Positions 11,444-24,419 of a stretch of 64,000 nucleotides of DNA are shown here, one piece after another. Both the position numbers and the translations under genes were made by a program. The stretch covers positions 8,928,708-8,992,707 of the forward strand of contig OZ014412.1 of NCBI GenBank assembly GCA_963965975.1, written 5' to 3'. Source of the DNA: Xestospongia bergquistia (lineage: Eukaryota; Porifera; Demospongiae; Haplosclerida; Petrosiidae). A model generated the notes under the pieces. The model had not been told where the DNA came from. It made no database searches and saw only the letters and a list, made by a program, of their open reading frames with translations. Position 1 is the stretch's first letter; every line of letters starts with the position of its first letter.

Positions 11444-14400
11444 CTAACTTTCTTCTTTTCTTTTAAATTGGAAATGTTTATCAACTACACGATAGTTAGG
11501 ATGAACTTGAATGCATTCTTGCCATCTTATTGACAAATGAAGTATTAAAGGTGACTCTGGATGACAAAAGAAGACATCTATGAAATTTGAAATTGTTTTT
11601 TCACTAAATGGATTGTGAGCTAAAGTTATTTCTTTTAACTGATGTGTCCAATCAGATTGCTCTGAAGACTGCACTAATATTAATGACTGTATCATATCCA
11701 CAAGATAATGTCCACCTTCATCATCTATTAAGTTATCATTGAGGCTTAGTTTCTCTAATGATGGGGTCTTCATCACTGCATCAGCTATAATACGAACTGT
11801 AACAGAGTCTATAGCGCAATTGACAAACTCAAGTGACTTGAGATGAGAGGAAGGTAGAGTTTTGGGGAGATAAGTAATAAAGTCATCTTTGACTTCACTC
11901 TGACAAATTTGAAGGGTTTCAAGATTGCTAGCATTTGATAAGCATGTGACTACAGCTTCAACACTAGGAGGTGAAAGCTGACACATTTCTAGTGTACAAA
12001 TTGACTTTAAGTCATTTAGCAGCATTGAACACTCATTTGGACTAAGATTAGAAAATGACACATGCTGAAGTACATTAGATTGACAAATAGCTGAAATTAG
12101 TGGTTGTTGCTCACCACTTTTGAAACGATTATTACGAAATATCATTTTTTGTAACTTGCATAGATGTGGCCATTTCTTGATTAATTCATCCAAACAGCCT
12201 ACATCAACACCAATACCTCTTAGACGAAGGCTAAATAGATTATTTAATACATGTTGGGGCAAGCATAATAGCGAGGTAATCCCTTTATTACCAAGTGGAT
12301 TTAGTGAAACACTAATGTCCTCAATGTGATATCTTGGTTGTATATCTTTATTCGTCAGGCCTGATATAAACATCTCCAAATGCTCATCAGTTATGTGACG
12401 TAGTGTGAAGGAAAACTGCCAGGTACACTGACTTAAAGCAATACAATATCCTAACAAAAACATTTCTTGTGTATTAGGAATTGGCAAAACACGTGATACT
12501 TTTCGAGCTTGATCCTTGATGCTTAAAATTTCACTGATACGTTCATCATCCTTTGTTTCATATAATTGGTGAAAAATATTCATGTGAGAAATATCAGGGG
12601 GAACATAAAGCGAAATTGATTGTAGCCTTGTTAATCCAGCCAAGAAAAGCATCATAACAGAAAAAGCAATAACGTGATTGTATCTGTCAAAATGGTCTTG
12701 TATTTCATCAGGTGCCATTAAATGAATATGATAGGCTGCTAAAAACTCTTGAATTGTCAAGTGAAGAAAACTATAAGCAAATGTATCACCACCTTCACTT
12801 ACAAGCACTTGTGGTTCTTTCTGCATTAATCCTAATGTGTTTAAATTGTTTAAATAAAAAACTAATTGCCTTTGTTTTTGGCGATTTAGGAATCCTGAAT
12901 AAGCAAGATGACAAAGGCTGTGAAAGTCATCTAACTCAGGTTGAGGCAGGTCTTCTAAACTAGTAAAATTTATGCTTCTGTCAGGATTTTGATCTTTTAA
13001 GTGACAATATATAAGCATTCTGATTAGCATTTCATATAGCTCTGTGTATGTTAATGTTGTTGATTGAGTAAGGTTTTTATCAATAATAAACTGTTCACTA
13101 AACACATCTAATACTATAACAAGAATAATAGGGATATGAAGGCATTCTTCCAATTTAGGAAACTGTTGTAAACATTGCTTAAATTTATGAAGAAGCAGAT
13201 CATTTCCTTCAAAAAACTTTGTTACATACTTGCTAATGCTGTCTTTTGTAAAACCAAGCACTTCAATATGTTGTGTGAAGCAAAGTTCTTTATTTAAATA
13301 GGGCTTAGCAGATGGACGACTTGTAATTATGATAGTTGCTCTAGGAAGAGTATTAATAAGCTTAAAGAAAACTGATTGACTATTAGATGCAATATATTCA
13401 GGGAGTTCATCAAAGCCTTCTAAAATAATGAGCACATCCTTACCACTGGAATCAATGATTGTTTGAATGGCTTCTTGTCTCCAACTTTGGGAGCGAAGGA
13501 AGTATCCTAGAAGATTTTCAACAGATGACAATTTCTGCACAGCTTCATCTCTTAGACGCAATAATAAAAGTACTGAGTAATGTTGAAGAGCTTCTTTGTC
13601 AACCCAACGATGACATAGCTCAAAGGCTAACATAGATTTACCAATACCTGGAGCACCCTCTATAAGATATAATGACTCCAATGGGATTTCACAAAGTTCT
13701 TCTAGAGATATTGGTGTTTTCTTTCTAAGAATATCATCAACAGAATGATGAAGAGTAGACTTAGAAAATTTATCATTATGATTTGGATCATTTCCAACTA
13801 CAGCCAAATCTACATACAGTTTTGTTCTTACTGGGGACCACTTGGGGTCTGGTTTCCATCGTTTGTAACATGCCCTTAGATGGTCTGCATATTTGTGAAT
13901 GCAATCAGGAATAATGAGAGGAGATTCTTTATCCATGACAACACCTTTAAAAATTAAATAAAAAGCACAGCCATGATGTTATGCAACTTACATGACAAGT
14001 CAATGGCTTTTGAAGTACTCTCTTGCTTTAATCTGCCAGCATGTTTATAAGCTCCCACTTTTAAAGCTAAGAAAGAGAAAACCATTCTCTTACAGTATAT
14101 TATCAGTCTAATCTAACCTTCCTCCTTTAGTTTGTCACTGATCATTTTTGTTTCCTGAAAATTTGAAAATATATCCACAAGTTTAAGTAGACAAATCTTA
14201 AACTTTGTGTGTTTACTTATAAAAGTTCCAACAGCATCCATTATTGCTCTGGTTTTAATATCTGGACATGTCAATTGATCTATGACATATTTTTCAGATA
14301 TATTGATTAAAAACTTTGCATGAAAATCTTCAAGAACTTTAGAACAGAGAACTTGATCATGACTGAGAATTTCAACAATTTTGTCATAGTATTTGTCAAA

Positions 14401-15782
14401 AACTTGCCATGAACAATTATTAGGCTGTTTAAGATAATGGTCACAATTATGTCTTCGACCAGAACGCCTAGGATTACTTTTTGAGCGATTAAAAGGAAAT
14501 GGTGGTTTGTTACAACTAGGCACCGATGACTGAGATTGGTATTCACGTTGAACAAGAGAATGCTTTTCAGATGTTACTTCATGATATCTTAGCTTTGACT
14601 TAACTTCAGAGTTATCTACAGGTGTGTATTTCAAGTAAGAGAGAAGGATAAACAACATACCTTGTTGGTTAACATGAACTTTGTTGGTAGCCAATTTTTT
14701 AAGAGTAGAACCATCAAGTTGAGTATTGACACCTTTAAGCATGTAGGAAAAAATTTAAAGTAAACATTAAATACAATTGACCAATATATATATGGTTATA
14801 CAGGTTGTATGATAAAAAAATATATTTGATACAAATAACAATTATACTGTCTTGGTTTCTAACATATATTATACTATAAAAGTGTTTGTTCACATAGCTG
14901 TATAGATAACTATGATGAATTGTTTATTGTTAGACAAAATTAGATACTGTGCCAGGACTGTTACTATGGACATCATAATATACACTTCATTGCATTTTGT
15001 AGAGATTCATGAGAAGCCAAAATGATTCAATTAAAACAACCAATTTATGCAAGCAATACAATACAAGTCATAGCATGTAACCATAAAAATAATAAGTTAT
15101 TTTAACAACCGACTTTAGCTTATATATGGGGAATCCAAATGTTTATTTACTATATACTTTGTTAGCATATTACAAAGGAACAAATTATACAGTCAGTAAT
15201 TTATATAAACTATAGATTCCATAGTAATCTATTCATGTAGTCTACAAATTGTTGGTTAAAGTAACATATTAATTATTACAGTGATCAACCTACTTGATGT
15301 ATCTTCTATAATCTTCTGATTTCCCTGTATTTGACTAATAAAATAGTCCATAACAAACTCAGCTAGTTCAAGTTTTTCATCTTGTATAAAGATCTTCACC
15401 AGTGACAGATAGGTAGCATCACTACCATTCTTTTCTCTCCATTTAAATAATGTTTCTACTATTCTAGATCTTTTATCATCTTTATCTCGTCGGATCTGTT
15501 CTGCATCAGCTCTCGTTAACTTTAGACTGAGAGCCAGTATAACAATAGACTGAGATATTTGAGTACTTAGCTTTAGAAACAAACTGTCATCACATTTCTT
15601 AGACAAATGTTCATTACTAAGAGATTTCTTTGTAAGGATTGCATCGACTGTAAAGAGAAATAAATGTAGATCTAGTGATACTAGATTCATGAACAGTATT
15701 TAATGAATCTAACTGATTACAAACTGTATTTAGTTGATTGCTATCATTATCACTTACGTAGCTCTATTAGTAGGAACAGCAT
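11444..15782 (-). CDS. NLR-B: Death + CARD-like + NACHT + LRR receptor
   Basis: Intact minus-strand NLR. Inferred exons are 15782-15758 (ATG), 15647-15294, about 14732-14660, about 14622-14117, about 14070-13990 and 13944-11444. All are phase 1, matching NLR-A's plan. Exon 2 is a Death domain (LSKKCDDSLFLKLSTQ, LALSLKLTRADAEQIRRD, VETLFKWREKNGSDATYLSL). Exon 4 carries a basic linker and the CARD-like module (WQVFDKYYDKIVEILSHDQ, IKTRAIMDAVGTFISKH). The last exon has NACHT with Walker A GAPGIGKS, Walker B VLIILEGFDELPEY and sensor-like TIIITSRPSAKPYL. The EFLAAYHIHL segment and C-terminal LRRs (SLEKLSLNDNLIDDEGGHYL) follow. The first exon is chosen because only that ATG leaves the needed single base at a GT donor. 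A damaged duplicate lies at 52094-56322. Confidence 0.87.
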
Positions 15783-15868
15783 TCATCATAGTACTGAAGT
15801 TATACCAATGACTGCCCAAGGTCAGCCTGCCTGGTATTCAATATGCATTGTGATATTTTTCTTTTATA

Positions 15869-17110
15869 GGTACCATAACACAGTTTCATCTCTCACCTAC
15901 TTATGAATACAATTTTGATCAGATAAGAGCAAAATTGGGAGACCTTTTGTTGTGGTGTCACCTCTTATTGAGTCAACTGTTATGTCCAAATTTTGAAAAA
16001 GGTTAAGACATTTCCTTTGAATGTGCTTCCCAAAATAAAACCTCAGTTGTATTTAACTGAATCATTTGATGCATAAATGTAGTATGAGAGAAATGTACCA
16101 TGATCAATGTCGCTTGCTTGGAGGCTAATGTTGAGCATTTAAAGATTGAAAATGCTGAAACTCAAATTACATCCTACCCTTGCTAAAAGAGTACTACTTA
16201 ATTAAGTAAAAAAGGGCAACTCCATCATTGTGACGTACTGCATGTGCTTCAGCTACATAGTTGATGTTTTAGTGATTGAAGTTAAAATGAAACTTGAGAT
16301 GCTGAAAGAGATGGGATTAATTAAAGTCACTTTTATGTAATATACCATTTGGGATCTACATGCTAGGAATAAGACATAATTTTTAATAATATTACAGAAG
16401 AAAGAACCCTTGAGGAGGAGATTGTTTCATTGATAAATATATCAGTTGAGAAAGATCAGCAACTATTGGAACTGAAATCATTTTTGGAACAGTCAGATAA
16501 AATGAGTAGAATGAAGACATTGGAGATTGAGCAATTGACAAAAGTTACAAAAGGTTATTTATATTCTGTGAGTAGTACATAATATATATCATATAATGTA
16601 TAATTTGAAATGATAGATATTAAATATATTAGGACTGTTGTATTTTGTATATATAGCATGAAGTAATTACAATCACAGATGAGTCCAGATGAGTGCTTGT
16701 CTCTGTTAACTAGTTCACATACTCTTCACATAATAGAACTTTACCATCATTCACCTCATAGTGTTGGAGCTGTTCTTGGACATTTATCAAAAGTACTACC
16801 TTTTAAACCCTTAAAATTCACCAGAGTAAAGTGAAGGCTTTCATGACCTCCTAACAACTTGACTTTTCTCTCATCTCAAATCACTTGAATTTGTTACTTG
16901 AATTATGTTTTGTGAAGTTGTCAAACTCAGTGTGTGTAAAAGTGAGGACTTTATGCCAGATTAATCCTCTCGTCTTAGATGTGAAACTATTGAGTTCATT
17001 TTGGAATGGAAGATTGTGTAAAATTTGTGTAAAGAGGGTGATGGTTTTCTCTCACATTCTCAAGATATTTTCACACAAATTCAGAGGCTACAATTTTAAA
17101 ATAAGTTAAT
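15869..17110 (+). pseudogene. Family E pseudogene with chimeric LRR junction (E3)
   Basis: Degenerate copy of the gene E central exon. It starts after an acceptor at 15869 with PTYEYNFDQIRAKLGD-like coding, then frameshifts. It jumps from the 'ITSY' point (near 16170) straight to the later AKRVL/GNSIIVT part, losing about 160 bp relative to gene E. A coiled-coil exon copy follows at 16396-16555 (EEEIVSLINISVEKDQQLLE). From about 16680 comes an LRR fragment (LTSSHTLHIIELYHH) fused near 16900 to a second piece of the E domain (VKLSVCKSEDFMPD). Multiple stops make it non-coding. The LRR-to-E junction recurs at 21150-21500. Confidence 0.8.
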
Positions 17111-17880
17111 GAAACAATTAAGAGCTTGTTTAGGGAAATACATCGTGTGAATGTACACAAAGTGATTCCAATGTACTTTGTGACATTTGACCTTTTATCT
17201 ACTCTTTGTCTTATAGACTACTTAAATTGTAATAATTCTTTGGTGTCATGTCTAGGGTGAAGTGTGAAGGGTGGTACAGTTCTAATTAATTATTCACAAT
17301 TGTGGTCAAATAGTTTATAATAGGTATTTCATAAATGCAAATTGGGGGCGTGACACTATATAAACAGGGTGGACTTAAGCCAGTTATGCCCTCCTTTTTC
17401 TCTGTAAGCCATGCTGTTGAAGTACTTTTTTAAGAGTTAATTTTATTGCCTTGCATTCTGATGTCTTTATGACAATCCTTCTGATTGTTTGATTATATTA
17501 TAGTGATATGGTAATTTGTAAAACCATGCATAGATACTCTAAAGCTTTTAGAGTATTGAGTATCTAAAACTCAATACTACAAAAGATGCTTCCATACCAG
17601 ATAGAATAATAAGACCAAATAATATTTGATGTTATTAGTTAAGATTAAAAATTAATTGTGCATGATTGCATAAAATGGTGTTCTATGAGAGAACTAAAAA
17701 ATGAAGAAAAATATTGTATAATAGCCACAATTTAAATCCCTATACATGTTTAGTGAGACTTTAATGTGTGGCTGCTATGGTCTTGTTTGTATCATCATTC
17801 TTCTTTCATTTTTATTTTCTTGTATGCTGATACCTAGCTAGCATGGATAAACTATTCAAACTTTTAAAACTCCTCTGTAT
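17111..17880. other. Non-coding spacer, no gene seen
   Basis: AT-rich spacer. The part after about 17690 is homologous to 33440-33680, upstream of the NLR-D Death exon, so it belongs to a second segmental duplication (about 17.7-19.2 kb versus 33.4-34.8 kb). No coding signal. Confidence 0.5.
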
Positions 17881-17882
17881 GG

Positions 17883-18300
17883 ATGCCTAAGGTGGACATA
17901 CAAATCTACTTTGTAATTTCCAATTCTACCTCGTAATTTCATGTTCTACTTTGAATTTTTCCAAAAATATTTTAATTGCAATTCTATTGTCTATCTTTCA
18001 ATGGAATATTTAACAACTAAAATCCTATACTCCCACCTTAACTGGAAACATGTCACTTTGCTCCATTCTAAGATAGAATTGCTTCACTCATTGAACTCAA
18101 TGAAGTGAAGTGTGAGCACCGTAAGCTGTCTCTTAGAATGGAGTGAAGCGACATGTTTCCAATTAGGGTGGGAGAATAGGATTTTTTGTTAAATATTCCA
18201 TCAAAGGATAGAAAATAGAATTGGAATTAGAATATTTTTGGAAAAATTCAAAGTAGAATATGAAATTACGATGTAATTATGGATTGCCGCCTTCGGCTTT
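17883..18300. mobile_element. Foldback MITE, copy 1
   Basis: Long imperfect inverted repeat. The left arm (17885-18060: GGTGGACATACAAATCTAC, then TCTACTTTGAATTTTTCC) pairs with the right arm (18130-18297: GGAAAAATTCAAAGTAGAAT, then GGATTGCCGCCTTCGGC). Ends resemble GCCTAAGGTGGACAT on both sides. There is no open frame inside, so it would be a non-autonomous element. The same family is at 32730-33157. Confidence 0.75.
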
Positions 18301-18742
18301 GGTACCTATGAGGTATCGACATCTTCGAAATGGTTATTTTTGTTAAAAATTAGTTTGTATCACTGTGTATTTGTCATTAAAATAGCTGTCAGTATTGTCT
18401 TTGAATTGCTGCATTCCCAGCAAAGAACAGTTAAAATTACCATTAATTAAATAGTCTTGTCATATATGTTCTTAATTATAGGACAGTTTTTAATAACTGT
18501 AGTTTTTGTTTTGGCCACATGTTATGGATAATGTAATATGATATATATTATTATACTGAAAAATAAAAGATTTAAAAGTTGTCATGTATTAAAAGCAATG
18601 GCATCATCAAAAATTCGCAAGTGCTTTTGTTCTAGAAGATTCACAATATGAGATTTCTCTAGTTAACAAATATTAAATCACTATATATAATAACATTACC
18701 TTATTACAAATTATAATCAATTTTGTTATGTCATTATATAGA

Positions 18743-19212
18743 AGCTGAGAAACAGACAACTCTCACTCCCACAATGGTTTCACCAGTTTCTCGAGAGTTG
18801 TCAGGTAAGTTTTAGCTTAATTTTTATAATTTACCCCAAATAGATTGATTTAATGAATTTATTGTGATTGTGATCATTTTTTATTGTAGTTTTGGAAAAG
18901 CTTCTTCGGACAAAATCACTCACTGAAGAAAGGTTGTCACTTGCATGTGATGAGAAGTTGTTTCTAGAGCTAAGTAGTCAGATACCACGATGTGATTTAA
19001 CACTAGCTCTTAGTCTTGGATTAACACCTGCTGATGGACAACAAATCAAATGTAACAATGACAATGAGAAAGACAGGATAATTGCAACTTTATTAAAATG
19101 GAAAGAAAAAAATGGCAGTGATGCTACTTACCTGGCATTAGTTAAGATCTTTATACAACATGAAAATCGTGAATTGGCTGAGTTCATATTGGATTACTTT
19201 ATTTCTTTGTAA
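18743..19212 (+). CDS. Orphan Death-domain exon pair
   Basis: Two exons copied from, or ancestral to, the NLR-D N-terminal region. A short exon at 18743-18805 (EAEKQTTLTPTMVSPVSREL) ends at a GT donor. A Death-domain exon from about 18890 to 19212 follows (KLLRTKSLTEERLSLACDEK, LALSLGLTPADGQQIKCNND, LLKWKEKNGSDATYLALVKI, AEFILDYFISL, stop). The Death domain is complete and undamaged, but no NACHT exon follows. It is either a Death-only adaptor whose first exon I cannot find or a stranded cassette. The terminal stop falls where NLR-D continues into its linker. Confidence 0.55.
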
Positions 19213-19810
19213 AGCCAAACTTTTTTCTAAATGATTTGTTACAATACAATAAACAATAATGAATAAACAGTTTGTTGTTAATAATAAAAATAATTAGGTA
19301 AAACTACTAAATTTTGAACACAGTAGTTTTTATATTTTTTTAAATAACTTTTTAATGATTCATAGCTAGATTAAATAAGTAAGTGGTTTTGCCTGTTACG
19401 TTTTGATCAAAAATTGCTGGCATCTCTCTAAGAAATCTTTATAATAGATCTGTGGGCAGGCTCTTTCAGTCTTTTCATGTGACAGTGAATAGCAAAAAAA
19501 TTCATCTAAACATGTTCCATTCAAAGTTAAGTAAAGCCCACAAAATGTATTAATTAATTTTTGGTATTATCACTGTTCTATCCTACATGAAGTAATAATG
19601 GAGGAATGGGTAATATGAATATATATATAACAAGAATTACTGCTAAATATTCCCATTTATATCATTACTTTATTTATTGGTCAAATCATAAGCATATTTA
19701 GCTTCTTTGTTTATTCTAAATCTTTATATTCTGTAACTACAAATATTTTGGACATCACCTTCACAAGGATAGTAAACTTAAGAAGAAAAGTGGTAGTGTA
19801 GGTCTTGTTT
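19213..19810. other. Spacer, no gene seen
   Basis: AT-rich sequence after the Death exon. No coding or structural signal was noticed. Confidence 0.4.
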
Positions 19811-22148
19811 TAACAGAGGGAATCATCACTAAGGAGACACAAAGTCAAGAGTTCTGGGGGCACTCTATCAGATAATCCATTGAGAGCATGGCTTACTAAA
19901 TTATCTGAGAACCCAAGTATATTGGGAGTACTTGCTAGAATTTTATCATAATCAGAAGATACAATACAAATTATGTACTCAAAGTGTATGGTAAGTGGTT
20001 AATGTGATCATTATTTCATATAGAGAGGAAAGATTTCCCAAATAAAGCTCATCAGGTAAGTTGTTATGTACTTTATACTTTAAGTATGCTTGTAAAGTTG
20101 CTTGAATGTCATATATAATAAATCTTTTCTACATGGCTCTACTTTGCTGTGTATGAACACTGATCCTCACACTCGTTACCTTAAACATTGTATTATCATA
20201 TGTAATCTGAACGAAAAATCACTTTTCTTTCATAACGTAGTTGTAATACCATTCATCATAGTACTCAAGTTATACCAGCTTGTCTTGTATTCAATATGCA
20301 TTGTAATTATTTTCTTTTATAGGTACCATAACACAGTTCATCTCTCACCTACTTATGAATACAATTTTGATTGGATAAGAGCAAAATTGGGAGACCTTTT
20401 TTGTGGTGTCACCTCTTCTTGAGTCTGCTGTTATGTCCAAATTTTGAAAGAGCTTAAGACATTTCCTTTGAATGTGTTTCCCAGAATTAAAACATCAATT
20501 GTATTTAACTGAATCATTTGATGATGTTATGGATATAGTATGAGAGAAATGTACCATGATTAATGTCACTTGCTTTGAGACTATTGTTGAGTATTTAAAG
20601 ATTGAAAATGCTGAAACTGAAATTACATCCTACCCTTGCTAAAAGAGTACTAGTTAATTAAGTAAAGAAGGGCAACTCCATCATTGTGACATACTGTGCT
20701 TCATGCTACATAGTTGATGTTTTAGCGATCAAAGTTAAAATGAAACTTGACTTGCTGAAAGAGATGGGATTAATTAAAGTTACTTTTAAGTAACATACCA
20801 TTTGGGGATCTACATGCTAGGGATAAGGTATAAGACAGCATTATTAATAACTTAATTTTTAATAATAATACAGGAGAAAGAACTCTTGAGAAGGAATTGT
20901 TTAATTGATAAATATATGAGTTAAGAAAGATCAGCAACTATTGGAACTGAAATCACCTTTGGAACAGTCAGATAAAATGAATAGAATTAAGACATTTGGA
21001 GATTGAGCAGTTGACAAAAGTTACAAAAGGTTAGTTATATTCTGTGAGTAGTACATAATATGTATCATAGAATGTATAATTTGAAATGACAGATATTAAA
21101 TATATAGGACTGTTGTATTTTGTATATGTAGCATGAAGAAATTACACTTGGTTCAGATGAGTGTGTGTCTCTGTTAATTAGTTCACATACTCTTCACATA
21201 ATAGAACTTTACCAACTTTAACCTCATAGTGTTGGAGCTGTTCTTGGACATTTATCAAAAAAGTACTACCTTTTAAACCCTTAAAATTCACCAGAGTAAA
21301 GTGAAGGCTGAGTTTTTTCATGACCTCCTAACAACTTTACCTTCCTCTCATCTCAAATCACTTGAATTTATTACTTGAATTACGTTTTGTGAAGTTGTTA
21401 AACTCAGTGTGTGCGAAAATGAGGACTTCATACCAGATCCATCCTCTCTTCTTAGATGCGAAACTATTGAGTTCGTTTTGGAATGGAAGATGGATGAACA
21501 CACACTTTGTGAAATAAACGATCTGTTATGGAACACATTGAATGTATGGCTAAAGTTTTAGTTAAAGAAGTAAAGAAAAGGAACTCCATCATTGTAACAT
21601 GCTATGCTTCATCCTATATGTAGTTGATATTTTACTAATCAAAGTTAAAATGAATCTTGGCATACTGAAAGAGATGTGATTAATAAAAATCACTATTGGT
21701 TATCATACCATTTGGGATCTACATGCTAAGGATAAGGTATAAGACAATATTTTTCATAGTATTAAACATATTTTTTTAATAATACAGGAGATGAGAGCTC
21801 TTGAAGAGGAGATTGTTTCATTAAGAAATATACCAGTTGAGAGAGATCAGCAACTATTGGAGCTGAATTCATCTTTAGAACACTCAGAAAAAACGAGTAA
21901 AAAGAAGACACTAAAGATTGAGCAGTTGACAAAAGTTACAAAAGGTTAGTTATGTTCTGTGAGTAATACATAATATATATCATATAGTGTATAATTTGAA
22001 ATGATAGATTTTAAATATATTAGGAATGTTGTACTTTGTATATGTAGTATAAAGTAAATACAGTTACTATTGTCTATGTAGGTTATGTGATTGACGAGAC
22101 AAGAAAAGAAAAAGAAAAGATAAAACATTTAATTAAACACTTAGAAGG
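19811..22148 (+). pseudogene. Family E pseudogene, two overlapping partial copies (E2)
   Basis: At 19811-19990 is a relic of the gene E CARD-like exon (TEGIITKET-like coding with stops, matching 56640-56830). At 20322-20830 is an E-domain copy with the same internal deletion as E3, followed by a coiled-coil exon relic (20876-21030). At 21140-21360 is a broken LRR segment (SDECVSLLISSHTLH) fused to a second E-domain piece (21370-21740: VCENEDFIPDPSSLLRCETI, FVLEWKMDEHTL). Then come a well-kept coiled-coil exon (21788-21943: ALEEEIVSLRNIPVERDQQL) and a small exon at 22081-22148 (VIDETRKEKEKIKHL) with a good donor. It is non-coding overall. It appears to be two successive copies, one nested in the duplication history of E3. 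Confidence 0.78.
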
Positions 22149-22235
22149 TAAGCTAAAATTGACAGTACATGTATATATTATTATAAACATTTGTCATCAT
22201 ATGTGGGCAAAGGCTACAGTACTGTGTCTACTTTT

Positions 22236-22375
22236 GTAGACCTTTCTCATGAGTTAGCAAAAGGAGGGTCTAGCTCATTAGACTATATATTCTATTATGC
22301 TTAGAAGCCATTTTCTTTAGTCACCTATGTGAAACCAATGTGGGCCATTCCCTAGACTCTTGTACTATATAAGCA
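22236..22375 (+). repeat. Direct repeat, copy 1 (MITE-interrupted)
   Basis: About 140 bp, from TGTAGACCTTTCTCATGAG to CTATATAAGCA, matches 23214-23350. This copy is cut at TATAAGCA by the inserted element at 22376; the partner continues uninterrupted into TAGTG. Confidence 0.88.
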
Positions 22376-23064
22376 CATAGGCGTATTTAGACCCGGGCCA
22401 GCACGAGCTTTGTCCGGGTAAACTTGCTCATACCAAAATTAATTACATTTTTCAAAAAATAAATTCATTGCTTTAACCAAAATAAAATTCATAATCTGTT
22501 TATTTACACGAAGATTAACCACTAACACATACCAGTCCAAATTATGACTTCACAGTTAGCAATTAGCACCTGCACCGAGTTTTGCCTTATAGTTTCTTTT
22601 GAGTGAGCTTTGAACACTTTGAACTGTGATCTGAGTCAGACTGAGTGCCAATATGAAAAGAACTCTTAAAGACTTTTGAGCTTCTAGTAATAGCAGCAGT
22701 AGTGGTGTAAGTCCATCACAATGTTCTAGAGAGTGAGGAAGATGACAGTGGAAATGACAGCAATGAAGAAATTGACAGAGAAATTAGAGGATTAAATGAT
22801 CAAGATGGTTCGGTGTGAATCTAATAACAAAGTAATTTGAAATTATTCTTTCTACTTTTCTTGTACTGTACAGATACAGATGATGATGGTGTTAATCTAG
22901 AGAGTCCGCAGGGTTTAGTGATATACCCACAATACCACAAGTTAATGTACATGTACATGGTTGAGTAAAGGTTTAAAATTGTTAATAACTATTAATAACC
23001 ACTAATTAATAATGATGAATAATTAATAAGCCCTACTACTATTAGAGACGTAGATACGCCTATG
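22376..23064. mobile_element. hAT-like non-autonomous transposon (MITE), 689 bp
   Basis: The element begins CATAGGCGTATTTAGAC and ends with the near reverse complement (GTAGATACGCCTATG), giving terminal inverted repeats of about 15 bp. It is flanked on both sides by the 8-bp direct repeat TATAAGCA (22368-22375 and 23065-23072), the target-duplication length typical of the hAT superfamily. A paralogous copy of the flank at 23340-23350 shows the empty site, with one TATAAGCA running straight into TAGTG. No transposase frame is present inside. Confidence 0.88.
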
Positions 23065-23098
23065 TATAAGCATAGTGACATAGACTTTGTTGTTAGCT

Positions 23099-23135
23099 CT
23101 CTGATATTTTGCTTTAATAAAGCAAAATATCAGAG
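23099..23135. repeat. 37-bp hairpin
   Basis: Arms of 18 bases (CTCTGATATTTTGCTTTA and its exact complement) around a single A. It lies beside the hAT-like insertion. It could be a small foldback or a transcript hairpin. Confidence 0.9.
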
Positions 23136-23213
23136 ATATCGTCGGTTGTTGGTATATATGGCTTCCTCCTCCTTTTGCTTTTCGTAATTAATTTTAGCTA
23201 TACTGTGACCTTT

Positions 23214-23350
23214 TGTAGACCTTTCTCATGAGTTAATAAAAAGGAGGGTCTAGCTTAGACTATATATTCTATTATGCTTAGAAGCCATTTTTTAGTCACC
23301 TATGTGAAGCCACTATGGGCCATTCCCTAGACTCTTGTTCTATATAAGCA
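23214..23350 (+). repeat. Direct repeat, copy 2 (empty site)
   Basis: Second copy of the 22236-22375 repeat, about 90 percent identical by eye and lacking the inserted element. It preserves the pre-insertion sequence. Confidence 0.85.
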
Positions 23351-23359
23351 TAGTGATAG

Positions 23360-24400
23360 GCTAGGGTATTACTAGGACACTACATAATATATAATTTATA
23401 TATTCCCTGTCACTCACCTTGTACATGTATGTAGTTTGCTAGGACATGCATGCATATACCATTATGGTTAATGCCATTTATTCATTATTTGATTAAAAGT
23501 ATGGGTATGTGTTCAATCCTAATAAAGCTTTTAAACAGCTATAATATAAATCATACATCAACAAAAGTTTATATATGCTGGAGCCAAAGTTTTGTTCAAT
23601 ATCATGTGGTTTTGTCAGCATATACTTAGTCAATTATTGTTGTTTTGGTATATCAAAACTAAAACTAAAATTACTTTTAATTACTAAATTAAAATTACTA
23701 AAGCATTTGCTTTTGGTAAACTATAACTAAAACCCAATTACTGCATAGGTGGTATATTTTGCGGGTATAAATGTTCACGATTTCACCCAAAGTTCATATT
23801 TGCAAAAAAATTTCGCGAATTAAGAGAGATCTATTTTTGGCGAGGTGTGTGCAACAGATTATTAATAGGGGTTCACCATATTCACAACATCTGAGGTGCA
23901 CTCACATGATCACAGCAGTTATTAGCATGTAAAATTAATTATTATTAATAGCAGCATACCAACATTCTTAAGTTGAATACACACCTTCTTATAAAGTGAT
24001 GCCAGCCTGATGTTGTTGCTTTGAGTTACTGATCGTGATGGTCTGAGGAAAGTCAGTGTCAAGTGTTAATTAAAGTAAGATTTTGGCTATGTATGATATA
24101 TACATAAAGAAGCAGTGTCAATCAGTAGACAGTTGAAAACATTACAGTACAAATGCATTCAGGAATATTATTTAGTCACAAAACCAAAAAAAATTAGGAT
24201 ATAGACTGACATATTATGAATTACACAGATTTCACATAATTTCAAAAGGTCTTTAAATAAGTCAATTAAGCATAGTCGGGTATTGTAGTTCTCATCAGTG
24301 TTGAAGGTTATCTGTGAAATTGATCACATAGGAAGTGTATAACATAAGAGTGTGTACATTGTGTACTTATTATCTGGGCTATACATGTACCTGATGCTGT
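23360..24400. other. Non-coding spacer with repeat-like patches
   Basis: No gene seen. A patch near 23760-23850 (AATTTCGCGAATT, TTTTTGGCGAGG) has CG-rich words unlike its AT-rich surroundings and looks like part of an old dispersed element. Confidence 0.4.
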
Positions 24401-24419
24401 CAACTTTGTACAATTCCGT

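Noticed and set aside
12120-12963. Plus-strand frames inside NLR-B
   Set aside because: Antisense shadows of a well-supported NACHT-LRR exon.
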